NCBI GenBank assembly: GCA_031553615.1
Contig: JAVBLJ010000008.1
Location: forward strand, 62,001-126,000
DNA: 64,000 bases
Source of the DNA: WQXF01 sp031553615
GTDB taxonomy: Bacteria; Bacillota; Clostridia; Christensenellales; Aristaeellaceae
Reading direction: 5' to 3'
Part shown: one piece after another, positions 1 to 8,066 of the stretch
Position numbering within the stretch: position 1 is the first letter of the stretch
How the letters are laid out: each line of letters opens with the position of its first letter
Position numbers and translations under genes: made by a program
The notes under the pieces: generated by a model
The model's database searches: none
What the model saw: the letters and a program-made list of their open reading frames with translations, nothing else
What the model was told of the DNA's origin: nothing

Positions 1-183
1 CTTCAGTCCCCGCAGCGGCCGCATCTCCTCCTCGGAAAAACCCTGATAAATCCCCAGCCGAAACTCTTCGTCTGGCGATCGTTCCCGCCTGGTGATGCTT
101 CTCTGGCTTTGCTTCCCCCGGCTCTGCTTCCGTTATTTCCACCACTGAGCGATTGCTATTTTTCCCATTTGGAGGTAGGCGTT
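1..183. other. unassigned left edge
   Basis: No gene can be supported here. On the minus strand positions 1-100 could encode a charged peptide (RSPDEEFRLGIYQGFSEEEM), which resembles helical repeats in some clostridial proteins. It opens after a TAA and has no ribosome binding site or start codon before it, so I do not call it. Positions 171-178 (GGAGGTAG) are the ribosome binding site of the next gene. Confidence 0.3.
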
Positions 184-429
184 ATGCCCCGCTCATCGTT
201 GCGCAAACTGCTGGATGTACCCTCGGTCTGGGGCCTGCGCATACTGTGCGTGGCCTCGCTCATCGTCACCTGCGTGCTGGCGGTGATGCGCTCGCGGCGC
301 TTGGTGTGGGTCGCGCTTTCTACTGTGCTGCTGCTCTTGCTCATGGCCGTCAACCATGTGCGCATACGGCGCAAGATCAAGCGCACAAACGGCGTTGTGC
401 TGCGCAGAAAAAAGCCGCACAAGGGGTAA
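184..429 (+). CDS. small two-helix membrane protein, unknown function
   Basis: This encodes 81 residues and I do not recognise the family. The ATG at 184 is chosen because GGAGGTAG lies 5 bases before it; an upstream in-frame start has no such site. Two hydrophobic stretches (about residues 17-35 and 42-58, ILCVASLIVTCVLAVM and WVALSTVLLLLLMAV) are separated by a short SRR turn. The tail after them is strongly basic (RIRRKIKR, RRKKPHKG). By the positive-inside rule both termini would be cytoplasmic, making it a small hairpin-type inner membrane protein. It converges with the AraC-type gene and both run into the hairpin at 462-494. A chance open frame is possible, but the ribosome site and clear topology argue for a real gene. 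Confidence 0.6.
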   Translation: MPRSSLRKLLDVPSVWGLRILCVASLIVTCVLAVMRSRRLVWVALSTVLLLLLMAVNHVRIRRKIKRTNGVVLRRKKPHKG

Positions 430-461
430 ACTTCGCCGCTCGCCCCAAATGCCACTATGCA

Positions 462-494
462 AACCGCCCGCCGAAGCAAAATCGGCGGGCGGTT
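462..494. terminator. convergent hairpin between two genes
   Basis: A 13-base perfect inverted repeat (AACCGCCCGCCGA and its complement) with a 7-base loop sits between the converging ends of the small membrane protein and the AraC-type gene. There is no long T run on either side, so it is a probable but not classic bidirectional terminator. Confidence 0.6.
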
Positions 495-520
495 GCGCGT
501 GAATGCGGAACGGGAGCGTT

Positions 521-1375
521 CTACTCCCCCTTTTCGACGGGCACCCAAATCTCTACGATCGAGCCCTCCTCTTCGCCGCGAAAGCGCTCATCGTAGTATT
601 CCACGCAGTAGTGGACGCCGTCGAGCAGGCGCTCGCGGTAGCCCTGCGGATTGTGGGCCAGCCATTCATCCATGGCGTTGTTCTCGCTATCGTATCCCTG
701 CGAAACAAACACCTCAAACGACGCATATTCCGAGGCGGGCAGCTCGACCAGCGTGTACGCCGGATCGGCAGGGGCGGCGTTCACCGCGTGGCCTACGTGG
801 CAATCGCAATCGCGACCCTTGCCGGGGTAGAAGCGGATTTCGTAGCCATGCGCCGAGCATTCGCCAGGCATTCCGTGGGCCTCGTAGTGCTGCATAAAGC
901 GGCACCAAATCTCGCCGGTCTCCATTCCATCGCCGGTCACACCCGCTATGCGGAGGCGGTCGCGCTTCATTAAATTGGGGGTCACAAGCATTCCTCCTTG
1001 CAATCGATTGGTGAAGCGGATAACAAGTTCGTCTACACTGGGCGCGTTGGGGATCATCCGATCCCTGCGGTAGTGGCTGGGCGATTGACCGTAGGCCGCG
1101 CGAAATGTGCGCGCAAAGGCCTGCGGCGAATCGAAGCCGCACGTCATGCAGATATCGAGCAGGGAAAGGCTGGTGCCCGCGATCAAAGCGGCGGCCCGGG
1201 CCAGCCTGCGGTTGCGGATATGCGCGGTGATGGTAGCGCCCACCACCGCCGAGAACAGGCGATGGAAGTAATACGGCGAAAAATGCTGTGCCTCCGCGAC
1301 CTGCTCATAGGTCAACGGCTGATCCAGATGATCCTCGATGTACTGCAGCGCTTGGCGTATGCGGTCGTAATTCAT
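521..1375 (-). CDS. AraC-family regulator with GyrI-like effector domain
   Basis: This is a 284-residue transcription regulator. Residues 1-105 form the double helix-turn-helix of AraC/XylS proteins; the second helix region contains DICMTCGFDSPQAFARTF and ends in the typical GQSPSHYRR. Residues about 125-284 look like a GyrI-like (Rob/SoxS-associated) small-molecule binding domain, with GEIWCRFMQHY near its start and IVEIWVPVEK at its end. Such proteins often sense amphipathic drugs or other small ligands. The start is the ATG at 1375, preceded by GGAAGGGA. A TATAAT-type -10 lies about 50 bases upstream. No efflux pump or obvious target gene is adjacent, so the ligand is unknown. Confidence 0.9.
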   Translation of the reverse strand: MNYDRIRQALQYIEDHLDQPLTYEQVAEAQHFSPYYFHRLFSAVVGATITAHIRNRRLARAAALIAGTSLSLLDICMTCGFDSPQAFARTFRAAYGQSPSHYRRDRMIPNAPSVDELVIRFTNRLQGGMLVTPNLMKRDRLRIAGVTGDGMETGEIWCRFMQHYEAHGMPGECSAHGYEIRFYPGKGRDCDCHVGHAVNAAPADPAYTLVELPASEYASFEVFVSQGYDSENNAMDEWLAHNPQGYRERLLDGVHYCVEYYDERFRGEEEGSIVEIWVPVEKGE

Positions 1376-1426
1376 GCACTATTCCCTTCCGCAGTGTTCC
1401 CTGCAATAAGTTGTGGCCACATGGGT

Positions 1427-1432
1427 ATTATA
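1427..1432 (-). promoter_or_regulatory. -10 element for the AraC/GyrI regulator
   Basis: Read on the minus strand this is a perfect TATAAT, 52 bases before the start codon. No good -35 is visible at 17 bases, which would fit a promoter needing an activator. Confidence 0.5.
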
Positions 1433-1477
1433 AGGCAAGGACCAGGCGAAGTCTTAACATGATTTGCTCATTTTTCT

Positions 1478-1563
1478 AACGCATTTTCACTCAATGCAGT
1501 TTCACTCAACGCATTTTCGCTCAACGCATTTTCACTTGTGCCTTTCGCTTGTGCATTTTCGCA
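1478..1563. repeat. short direct repeats of an ACGCATTTTC unit
   Basis: The unit CAACGCATTTTC (A or G)CT occurs about three times with two diverged copies, spaced 16-17 bases apart. It lies in the AT-richer gap between the AraC-type gene and the DUF1540 gene, upstream of the regulator. No gene is visible in it. Helically phased repeats of this kind can be operator arrays, but nothing here proves it. Confidence 0.6.
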
Positions 1564-1568
1564 AAACA

Positions 1569-1593
1569 AACCGCCCGCAAAAAGCGGACGGTT
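1569..1593. terminator. hairpin after the DUF1540 gene
   Basis: Arms AACCGCCCGC and GCGGACGGTT pair around an AAAAA loop. The minus strand after the hairpin is TTTGTTTTGCG, so this could end the DUF1540 transcript, beyond the double-hairpin repeat at 1624-1678. Confidence 0.5.
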
Positions 1594-1623
1594 CGCGCAT
1601 ACCCAAAACCCGGGCCAAAACGA

Positions 1624-1678
1624 TGGGTTTCCAAAGGGGCACTGTCCCTTTGGCAGGGTCCAGGGACAGCGTCCCTGG
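1624..1678 (-). repeat. dispersed double-hairpin repeat, family C, copy 1
   Basis: Two consecutive hairpins (CCAAAGGGGCACTGTCCC... and CCAGGGACAGCGTCCCTGG) form an element of about 55 bases. A near-identical copy lies at 30559-30614 in the opposite window orientation. In both cases the element follows a stop codon and points the same way relative to the preceding gene, here the DUF1540 gene on the minus strand. Confidence 0.85.
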
Positions 1679-1852
1679 TCAGTGTTCGTAGCTATCGCAC
1701 ATGCTCTCGTCGGGCTTGGCGTTGCTCTTGTGCGGCGTGGGGCAAACGTTGATGGCGTTTAGCTGGCATAGCTGGCTGGTTTTGTGGTTATGCTTGCATG
1801 AACTGACGCTGCAATGGATGCAATGGTTCCCCTGCTGATTGTTTTGCTGCAT
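1679..1852 (-). CDS. DUF1540 small Cys-rich protein
   Basis: This 57-residue reading frame is preceded by AAAAGGAGG 8 bases before its ATG. The protein begins MQQNNQQGNHCIHCSVSSC and carries the DUF1540 pattern: C-x2-C-x4-C with a following KHN, then C-x7-C, and a final MCDSYEH. Cysteines are at 11, 14, 19, 29, 37 and 52. DUF1540 proteins are small, probably metal-binding proteins common in Clostridia and in sporulating Bacillota; their function is not established. The stop codon touches the palindromic repeat at 1624-1678. It is monocistronic on the minus strand, between the AraC-type gene and queT, which points away from it. Confidence 0.85.
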   Translation of the reverse strand: MQQNNQQGNHCIHCSVSSCKHNHKTSQLCQLNAINVCPTPHKSNAKPDESMCDSYEH

Positions 1853-2161
1853 GGATCGTTCCTCCTTTTATTGTTGGAAAATCATGGAGAATAGGGATGC
1901 TGTGCAAGGCTGATTCTGCGGCCTAGCAACGCTAGTTTGGCCCGCTTGCGGTTTTTCATTCCCCGTGGTATACTGGGGCGGAAAATTGCATAGGGCAGTT
2001 CGCAACCATCCTGTCCATACCGAAGCACACCGCGGCGCCGCAAACGGCCAGACGAAGCTTCGCGTATAAAACAAAACTAGGCATGCGTCGGGGCGTTCCG
2101 CATTTTGCGGGCCACGCGGCGCACCTGTTGCGCGGCGCGCGGCCCGATGGCCGCTTCGCCG

Positions 2162-2216
2162 CCTCCGTTTTGTTGCGTGGATGGACGCGCTCTGGCCGCG
2201 CACAAAAACGGAGGAA
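2162..2216 (+). promoter_or_regulatory. queT leader hairpin sequestering the ribosome binding site; possible riboswitch
   Basis: CCTCCGTTTTGT (2162-2173) pairs with ACAAAAACGGAGG (2202-2214), and the right arm contains the GGAGGA ribosome binding site of queT at 2211-2216. A folded leader would therefore block translation. QueT genes in Clostridia are commonly controlled by preQ1 riboswitches. Upstream, 2010-2090 holds another self-complementary stretch (CGAAGC...GCTTCG) followed by an A-rich tail, ATAAAACAAAACTAGG. The hairpin is seen directly. Assignment to a preQ1 class, for example the class III found in Oscillospirales, is inference. The rest of 1853-2160 shows no gene. Confidence 0.5.
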
Positions 2217-2223
2217 GAACAAT

Positions 2224-2730
2224 TTGGCTAACACGAACTGGAAAAGCTTCTTCACCACGCGCCAGCTGACCCGGGGCGCGCTCATCGCCGCGCTCTATAC
2301 CGCCATCTCGCTGCTGCTCGCGCCCATCAGCATGGGCTACGGCGGCCTCGAGCTGCGCGTCGCCGAGGCGATGACGCTGCTGCCCATCCTGCTGCCCGAG
2401 GCCGTGCCCGCGCTGACCATCGGCTGCCTGCTGACCAATCTGCTGGCCTCGGGCACGCCCTGGGATATCGTGTTTGGCACGCTGGCCACGCTGCTGGCGG
2501 CGCTCTGCACGCGTGCGCTGCGCGATAAGCCGCTGTGGGTCGCGGCGCTGCCGCCCGTGCTGATCAACGCCGTGATCGTGGGCACCGTGCTGCGCTACAC
2601 CCTCGGCCTGGATCTTTCACTCTGGGCCTGGATGCTGGTGATCGGCGGAGGTCAGGCCATCGCCTGCTTCGTTATCGGCATACCGCTCACGCTGCTGCTG
2701 CGCAGGCTGCCCGAACGGCTGCTGCGCTAA
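2224..2730 (+). CDS. queT: QueT family queuosine-precursor transporter
   Basis: This 168-residue integral membrane protein matches the QueT family (PF06177), S-component-like proteins thought to import queuosine precursors such as preQ1 with the shared ECF energy module. Conserved-looking segments are LTRGALIAALYTAISLLL near the N-terminus, the GGLELRVAEAMTLLPIL loop, and GCLLTNLLASGTPWDIVFG. About five or six hydrophobic segments are visible. The TTG at 2224 is taken as the start because GGAGGA precedes it by 7 bases and no ATG lies nearby; an upstream in-frame ATG at 2083 would read through the leader structure. The gene stands alone before rarA, with 72 bases between them. Confidence 0.85.
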   Translation: MANTNWKSFFTTRQLTRGALIAALYTAISLLLAPISMGYGGLELRVAEAMTLLPILLPEAVPALTIGCLLTNLLASGTPWDIVFGTLATLLAALCTRALRDKPLWVAALPPVLINAVIVGTVLRYTLGLDLSLWAWMLVIGGGQAIACFVIGIPLTLLLRRLPERLLR

Positions 2731-2802
2731 CCGCCACGGGCAGGCTACGCCCGCCACGCTGACCGCACGGGCGGAAGACCCGCCGCGCAAAGGAGGATCG
2801 CC

Positions 2803-4110
2803 ATGGAGGATTTGTTTTCCGCCGCCGAACAGCCGCTCAAGCCGCTGGCCGAACGCATGCGCCCCACGTCCATGGACGATTTCCTGGGCCAGCAGCACCT
2901 GGTAGGGCCGGGAAAGCTGCTGCGCCGCGCCATCGAGGCCGACCGCATGACCAGCGCCATCTTCTTTGGCCCGCCGGGCTGCGGAAAGACCACGCTGGCC
3001 GCCATCATTGCCGCCACGACGCGCTCGGCCTTCGCGCAGCTTAACGCCGTTACCAGCGGCGTGGCCGATCTGCGCGCCGTGCTCAAGGACGCGGAGGATC
3101 GGCGCAAGCTCTACGGTCAGGCGACCTACCTGCTGTTGGACGAATGCCACCGCTGGAACAAGTCGCAGAGCGATTGCGTGCTGCCGGCCATCGAGAAGGG
3201 GCTGGTGCGCTTCATTGGCTCCACCACGGAGAACCCTTCCGTGGCTATGACCCCGGCCATCGTGAGCCGCTGCCGGGTGTTTCGCTTTCTGCCGTTGACC
3301 GAAGCCGACGTGGAGGAGGGCATGCGCCGCGCGCTGCGCGACCCGGCCAACGGCTTTGGTGCGCGGCGCATCGAGATATCTGACGAGGCGATGCGGCACA
3401 TCGCGCGCGTAGCCAATGGCGATGTGCGCTCGGCGCTGGGCGCGCTGGAGCTGGCCGTGCTCACCACCGCGCCCGACGGGGACGGCATCACCCGTATCCC
3501 CCTCGAAGTGGCCGAGGAATCCATCCAAAAGCCGGTGCTGCGCTGCGATGAATCCCTGTTCTACGACATGCTCAGCGCCTTTTGCAAAAGCCTGCGCGGC
3601 TCCGATAGCGATGCCGCCCTGGCCTGGTACGCGCGGCTGACCTACGCGGGCGTCGATCCGAAGCTGATCGTCCGGCGCATCATCGCTCACGCCAGCGAGG
3701 ACGTGGGCCTGGCCAACCCTGCCGCCATGCTGCAGGCCGTGGCAGCCGCGCAGGCCTTGGAATTCATCGGCATGCCCGAAGCCAAGCTACCCATCGGGCA
3801 GGCCATCATCGCCGTGTGCGAAAGCCCCAAATCCAATAGCGTGGTCGCGGCACTCGGCGAGGCCTTCGGCGATGCCGAAAAGGGCGGCTTCGGCGCGGTA
3901 CCCCTGCACCTGCGCGACACCAACTACCCCTCCCACGAGCAGGCCGCGCCCGGCACGCAGAAAAACTACATCTACCCCCACGATTTCCCCGGCCACTGGA
4001 TTCCCCAGGCCTACATGCCCCCCGAGCTCGAAGGCCGCCGCTACTACCAGCCCAGCGACCAGGGCGCGGAGGCGAAGCTTGGGGAGGTACGGAAGAGGCG
4101 GGGGAAGTGA
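2803..4110 (+). CDS. rarA: replication-associated recombination protein A (RarA/MgsA), AAA+ ATPase
   Basis: This 435-residue protein belongs to the RarA/MgsA/WRNIP1 family, clamp-loader-like ATPases acting at stalled replication forks. Residues about 45-65 carry the Walker A motif FFGPPGCGKTTLA, followed by Walker B LLLDECHRWNKSQSD near residue 108 and the sensor GSTTENPSVAM near 147. The C-terminal half contains the RarA tetramerisation region, ending with YIYPHDFPGHWIPQAYMP. Length is normal for the family. The ATG at 2803 follows AAAGGAGG with good spacing. A palindromic repeat at 4131-4206 follows the stop and may act as its terminator. No cofactor genes are adjacent. Confidence 0.95.
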   Translation: MEDLFSAAEQPLKPLAERMRPTSMDDFLGQQHLVGPGKLLRRAIEADRMTSAIFFGPPGCGKTTLAAIIAATTRSAFAQLNAVTSGVADLRAVLKDAEDRRKLYGQATYLLLDECHRWNKSQSDCVLPAIEKGLVRFIGSTTENPSVAMTPAIVSRCRVFRFLPLTEADVEEGMRRALRDPANGFGARRIEISDEAMRHIARVANGDVRSALGALELAVLTTAPDGDGITRIPLEVAEESIQKPVLRCDESLFYDMLSAFCKSLRGSDSDAALAWYARLTYAGVDPKLIVRRIIAHASEDVGLANPAAMLQAVAAAQALEFIGMPEAKLPIGQAIIAVCESPKSNSVVAALGEAFGDAEKGGFGAVPLHLRDTNYPSHEQAAPGTQKNYIYPHDFPGHWIPQAYMPPELEGRRYYQPSDQGAEAKLGEVRKRRGK

Positions 4111-4130
4111 CGGGGAAATGACCGGAGGAT

Positions 4131-4206
4131 TTGCGAGAGGGGAACCTTTTTATACAAAAAGGTTCCCCTCTCGCGCTCTCCCCTCGAAAAACTTTCCAAA
4201 AACCCT
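4131..4206 (+). repeat. dispersed palindromic repeat, family D, copy 1
   Basis: Perfect 18-base arms 4133-4150 (GCGAGAGGGGAACCTTTT) and 4157-4174 flank a 6-base loop. The trailing segment CTCTCCC..GAAAAAC is shared with the second copy at 61507-61560. Both copies lie just after a stop codon, here that of rarA. Its right edge touches the end of the minus-strand lipoprotein gene, so it may also end that transcript. Confidence 0.85.
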
Positions 4207-5137
4207 ACAATGGAGTGCTTTCGAAAAGTACGATGCTCCCCCCTGTCCCTTCGTCCGGCAGACCCAGCTGAACATGCAGCTTCTCCGGCAGGTCGGCGAG
4301 CACGTAGGTATATCCCCCGTCCAGCATATCGCGCTGAACGGGGGTAAAATCCATGTCCAACAACGAAAATGCCTTGTCGTTCCGCAAATCGCCTTCGGGA
4401 AGCGCATATACGGTCAACGGCGTTTGGATCAAGTGCAGGGAACGAAAGGGGACATCCTCTCGATCGGTTTGATATTCTCTTCTGTTGATTGCACCGATGC
4501 GCCGGATATCGATAGGGAACTCTAGGTTGCTTGTGCTCAAAACTTTGCCGGTTGATGGATCGATGCTTTCAAGCTGTATGGAAAGATGGAGGGTAAGCGC
4601 TTCCTCCAGCCCGCCCAAGGGCGCGGCTCCCAGCAGGGTGGATTGATCTCCGGCATCTTGCCGAAGATCCGTATAGTAATAGCCCGCTTGATTAAACTCT
4701 AGGGGATACACCCGAACCAGCAAAAGCTCCTTCCCATCCTCCAGTGCGGCCGCCCGGTAGCTGCGGGGATCGCTGCGCAAGTTCTCCCCATAGCCTCCGG
4801 CAACAAGATCATCGATGCCTGCTCCGTCAGGCAGGATCAGGGTCGTCTCCGGATCGGTTGGCGTGACGGTGGCGGAGGTATACAGCCATACGCCATCGTA
4901 GAGGACCTCCTGCAGCGTGACCTGCGCCAGCCCGCAGTCGAACGCTTGGGGCTGGAAGGATTCCCGCATCGCATGGATAGCCTCCTCCGGCGGCTTATAG
5001 CCGTACAATTCCATGAGCCAAGCGATACCGCTTTCCGTCGGCGATGAAGCCTCGGCGCAGCCGCTTGTCATGGCGGCAAGAGGCAACGCGATACAGAGAA
5101 ACAGGCAAGCAAGCCCGCGTAGCGTAAGCCTATGCAT
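4205..5137 (-). CDS. secreted lipoprotein-like protein, unknown function
   Basis: This encodes 310 residues. The N-terminus has a basic start, a hydrophobic core (LRGLACLFLCIALPLAA) and a Cys after MTSG near residue 28, suggesting a lipoprotein signal; the Thr-Ser-Gly before Cys is not a textbook lipobox. The mature part has no motif I recognise. It contains segments such as DGVWLYTSATVTPTDPETTL and VLSTSNLEFPIDI, with a mostly beta-strand look. The ATG at 5137 follows AAGGAGGG. It lies 56 bases downstream of the solute-binding-like protein on the same strand, so the two are probably co-transcribed and may work together at the cell surface. No permease or ATPase genes accompany them. Confidence 0.75.
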   Translation of the reverse strand: MHRLTLRGLACLFLCIALPLAAMTSGCAEASSPTESGIAWLMELYGYKPPEEAIHAMRESFQPQAFDCGLAQVTLQEVLYDGVWLYTSATVTPTDPETTLILPDGAGIDDLVAGGYGENLRSDPRSYRAAALEDGKELLLVRVYPLEFNQAGYYYTDLRQDAGDQSTLLGAAPLGGLEEALTLHLSIQLESIDPSTGKVLSTSNLEFPIDIRRIGAINRREYQTDREDVPFRSLHLIQTPLTVYALPEGDLRNDKAFSLLDMDFTPVQRDMLDGGYTYVLADLPEKLHVQLGLPDEGTGGSIVLFESTPL

Positions 5138-5193
5138 GGCCGCAATCCCTCCTTGATGTTTGACTTGGCTCCAATCGCCAGGACACAGCCCGC

Positions 5194-6555
5194 TTACTCT
5201 CCCTCCAGCCGCATCATCTGCGCAATGCGGTTCAGCTCCTTCATAAACTGTTCGGCAGTCAGCAAGCGATTGGCAAACCGGGCGTACAAAGCGGCTATTT
5301 CGCCGTCCGAATTTGTCTCGGCAAATAGATCGGGCAAGGGAAAGTACAGCCGGTCGGCGGCAGCCTGATAATCCGCCAATTGCTCGGGGAGCATCAGCCA
5401 TTTCCCTTGCTCGGTGGTCTCCACAGCTCGTTGATATCGGGCCAGCGCTTCCTCCAGCTCGGTTCTTTCCTCTTCGTCCAGCTTTGGTTCTTTCAGTCGC
5501 TCGGCCACGGCGGCGGCCTCCCCGGTCCAGCGCGCCAATTCGGACTCGTATTCCGGATGGATTCGCGCCTGCGCGTCGCGGTAGAGGAACATGTCGCTGG
5601 AAAAATAGGGATCTCCCGGGCCGGAAACAACGCTCTCCAGCAATTCCAGGCACAGCTCGGGCTGCTGCGTATAGGAGCAGATGGCCCACATCATCACGAA
5701 CGAGCGGATGAGCTTCGGCTGCTCGCCATTCTGGCGCAAGAAAACGACGTGCGCATAGTTCTCCGGCCAAATCCCCCTGGCCGCCATATCGAAAAGGCTC
5801 CGATAGCCGCTGGGGGATTCAAGGCTATAGATTCGTCTGCCCACCGCATCGCAACGCTCCAATAGCGCCAGCAGTTCGGGGCCCTCGAAATGAAGCTCCT
5901 CCCCCGCATACTGCATTTGCATAATGGCTTCCTCAATCAGCAGCCGGGTGAGCCAATCGACGTACGAAGACTCCGTATAGGAAGCTTCCCATCCGCCCAA
6001 AACCCGGATCGTGGGTTCAGGATCGTCCTCTATGCGGTCGCACCAGCGCTCCAGAAAGTCCAAAAATTCGGGAAAGGTTCCGGGGACATCGCCCAACGTC
6101 AGCCCGGCCTCGAACCAGGTATCCTTTTCGATCTGTAAAAAAACAAAACTCGCGAAGTTGGGCACGGCGTACAATCGCCCATCGCGCATAGCCAGCTTGG
6201 CTATGTTCGGATGCATGCGGCCAACGGCATCCGTCAGCACCTGGCTACCGGACAAGTCCAGGCAATAGCCTTTGTCCATCAGGCTAGACCAATCGATTTG
6301 GCTCGTTCCCCAAAGAAACATGTCGCAGCTGTAATCCCGGGTCAGCAGGGCCGTGGTGAACGCGGCGGTGGAGAAATACACTTCCTCCGGCCAAGACAAA
6401 GAAACGCCGGGATGCTCATCCAGGAACGCTTGATAGCCCTCGTCTTCCGCCGCAAAGGTACCGCCATAGGTCACGATGGTGTCACCCCACGCGGGTGCAC
6501 ACAAAAGCGGAAAGAGAAGGAGGAAAATTGCCCAGAAGCAAGCCTTGCGTTTCAT
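5194..6555 (-). CDS. extracellular solute-binding-like protein without transporter partners
   Basis: This encodes 453 residues with a clear signal peptide (FWAIFLLLFPLLCAPAWG). The mature part resembles family 1 extracellular solute-binding proteins: an early strand TIVTYGGTF, then YSCDMFLWG, a hinge-like GRLYAVPNFASFVFLQIEKD near residue 140, and FPEFLDFLERWC. The C-terminal third is helical and charged (EAAAVAERLKEPKLDEEER). It has no lipobox, so anchoring is unclear. No sugar ABC permeases are nearby and the only co-directional neighbour is the lipoprotein downstream. It could be a sensor or scavenging protein rather than part of an importer. The start is supported by an N-terminal KRK signal sequence; its ribosome site is weak. 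Confidence 0.75.
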   Translation of the reverse strand: MKRKACFWAIFLLLFPLLCAPAWGDTIVTYGGTFAAEDEGYQAFLDEHPGVSLSWPEEVYFSTAAFTTALLTRDYSCDMFLWGTSQIDWSSLMDKGYCLDLSGSQVLTDAVGRMHPNIAKLAMRDGRLYAVPNFASFVFLQIEKDTWFEAGLTLGDVPGTFPEFLDFLERWCDRIEDDPEPTIRVLGGWEASYTESSYVDWLTRLLIEEAIMQMQYAGEELHFEGPELLALLERCDAVGRRIYSLESPSGYRSLFDMAARGIWPENYAHVVFLRQNGEQPKLIRSFVMMWAICSYTQQPELCLELLESVVSGPGDPYFSSDMFLYRDAQARIHPEYESELARWTGEAAAVAERLKEPKLDEEERTELEEALARYQRAVETTEQGKWLMLPEQLADYQAAADRLYFPLPDLFAETNSDGEIAALYARFANRLLTAEQFMKELNRIAQMMRLEGE

Positions 6556-6813
6556 GTTCAGGTTCAGCCCCTTTTCAGGCGCAAGCCTCCCCTGCCTAGA
6601 AGCAAGTGAGCTTTGCGCATTGCTTTCGCAATTATGGGTTCAAGCTGCCAGCACCTGTAGTTTAGCATAATTTCCTATATTTGTCGCATTGCAATTGATA
6701 ATGGCTTGCGTCCCAGCTACTGAATGTACGATTTCGACACAATTTCTCCAAATGCTCCCGCCCTCCCCCGCCGTATTTCCCAAAACAAGCCACCCCTTTC
6801 GGCGAAAAACCCG

Positions 6814-6842
6814 TTGCATTTCGTCGATTGTTGGGCTATAAT
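6814..6842 (+). promoter_or_regulatory. sigma-A type promoter of importer operon 1
   Basis: TTGCAT (6814-6819) and TATAAT (6837-6842) are separated by 17 bases, an almost ideal vegetative promoter. The transcript would begin near 6849, giving a leader of about 87 bases with no recognisable riboswitch. The interval 6556-6813 otherwise holds only upstream sequence of the minus-strand gene and no gene. Confidence 0.8.
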
Positions 6843-6935
6843 GCCTGTATTCACGAACGATGTATGCGCGATACCAAAAAGCGTTCGCACTTTCATCGCC
6901 GTGATGCTGAAAAATAGGATTGTCGGAGGGGTATC

Positions 6936-8042
6936 ATGAAGAAGTTGCTGGCTCTCGTGCTCATGCTCGCGCTGTGCGCCACGTTCGCGGCTCCCGCCAT
7001 GGCGGAATTCGCGCCGGTTGCCCAGGATCAAATCAAGGTTGGCTTCATCTATATTGGCGATATCGGCGACGGCGGCTACACCTACACGCATCACCAGGGC
7101 ACCCTGTACATGCAGAAGGAACTGGGCCTGCGCGACGATCAGATCATCATCAAGACCAACGTGACCGAGGACGCCGCCTGCGATACCGCCATCCTTGAAC
7201 TGGTGGAGCAGGGCTGCAACGTCATCTTCGCCAACAGCTTCGGCTTCATGGATTACATGGAGGCCAAGGCCGCCGAGTATCCGGAAATCATTTTCTCGCA
7301 CTGCTCGGGCTACAAATCCAACGAAGTCAACTTCAACAATTACTTCGGCCGCATCTACCAGGCGCGTTTCCTCTCCGGCCTGGCCGCGGGCCTCAAGACC
7401 AAGACCAACAAGATCGGCTACGTGGCCGCCATGGGCATTCCGGAAGTTATCGGCGGCTGCGATGCGTTCGCGCTGGGCGTGAAGGCCGTTAACCCCGAAG
7501 CGCAGGTGCTCGTGAAGTTCACCAACACCTGGTATGATCCCACCATCGAGCGCCAGGCCGCCGAAGCGCTGCTCGACGCGGGCTGCGACGTGCTGGGCCA
7601 GCATCAGGACACCACCATGACCCAGATCGCCGCCCAGGATCGCGGCGTATGGGGTTGCGGCTACAATGCCGACATGACCGCCGCCGCGCCCCAAGCGCAC
7701 CTGACCGCCCCCATCTGGAACTGGGGCGTGTACGTCAAGGCCGCCGTGCAGCAAGTGATCGACGGCACCTGGAAGCCCGAGAACTCCTTCATGGGCATGC
7801 AGGAAGGTCTGGTCGACATCTCCCCGCTTTCCGCCAACGTGGCCGAGGGCACCGCTGAGATCATCGAGAAGTACCGCGCCATGATCTTGGACGGCAGCTT
7901 CGACGTATTCGATGGCACCGACGTGTTCGCCGAGGGCATCAAGGACAACAAGGGCAACGTCGTGGTCGAGCCCGGCGCCCGCCTGGATATCCCCGCCATC
8001 ACCTCCATCATGTGGTTCGCCGACAACGTCGTGGAGTTCTAA
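6936..8042 (+). CDS. BMP-family ABC transporter substrate-binding protein (importer 1)
   Basis: This 368-residue protein has a signal peptide (KKLLALVLMLALCATFA, cleavage after AMA) and a periplasmic-binding fold of the BMP/PnrA/Med type, which binds purine nucleosides or related ligands. Typical segments are KVGFIYIGDIGDGGYTYTHH at the mature N-terminus, VIFANSFGFMDYM, KIGYVAAMGIPEVIGG and VDISPLSANV. It has no lipobox Cys at the cleavage site, which is unusual for a monoderm. The GGAGG before the ATG is strong. It is the first gene of a substrate-binding, ATPase, permease, permease locus. A terminator and a second promoter separate it from the ATPase gene, so the binding protein is likely made in excess. 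Confidence 0.9.
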   Translation: MKKLLALVLMLALCATFAAPAMAEFAPVAQDQIKVGFIYIGDIGDGGYTYTHHQGTLYMQKELGLRDDQIIIKTNVTEDAACDTAILELVEQGCNVIFANSFGFMDYMEAKAAEYPEIIFSHCSGYKSNEVNFNNYFGRIYQARFLSGLAAGLKTKTNKIGYVAAMGIPEVIGGCDAFALGVKAVNPEAQVLVKFTNTWYDPTIERQAAEALLDAGCDVLGQHQDTTMTQIAAQDRGVWGCGYNADMTAAAPQAHLTAPIWNWGVYVKAAVQQVIDGTWKPENSFMGMQEGLVDISPLSANVAEGTAEIIEKYRAMILDGSFDVFDGTDVFAEGIKDNKGNVVVEPGARLDIPAITSIMWFADNVVEF

Positions 8043-8066
8043 TCCCCCGCCCGTTTTGCACACATT

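Noticed and set aside
2617..3690. Long minus-strand open frame opposite rarA
   Set aside because: It is the antisense shadow of a well-supported AAA+ ATPase gene in GC-rich DNA, with His/Arg/Gly-heavy composition and no ribosome site.
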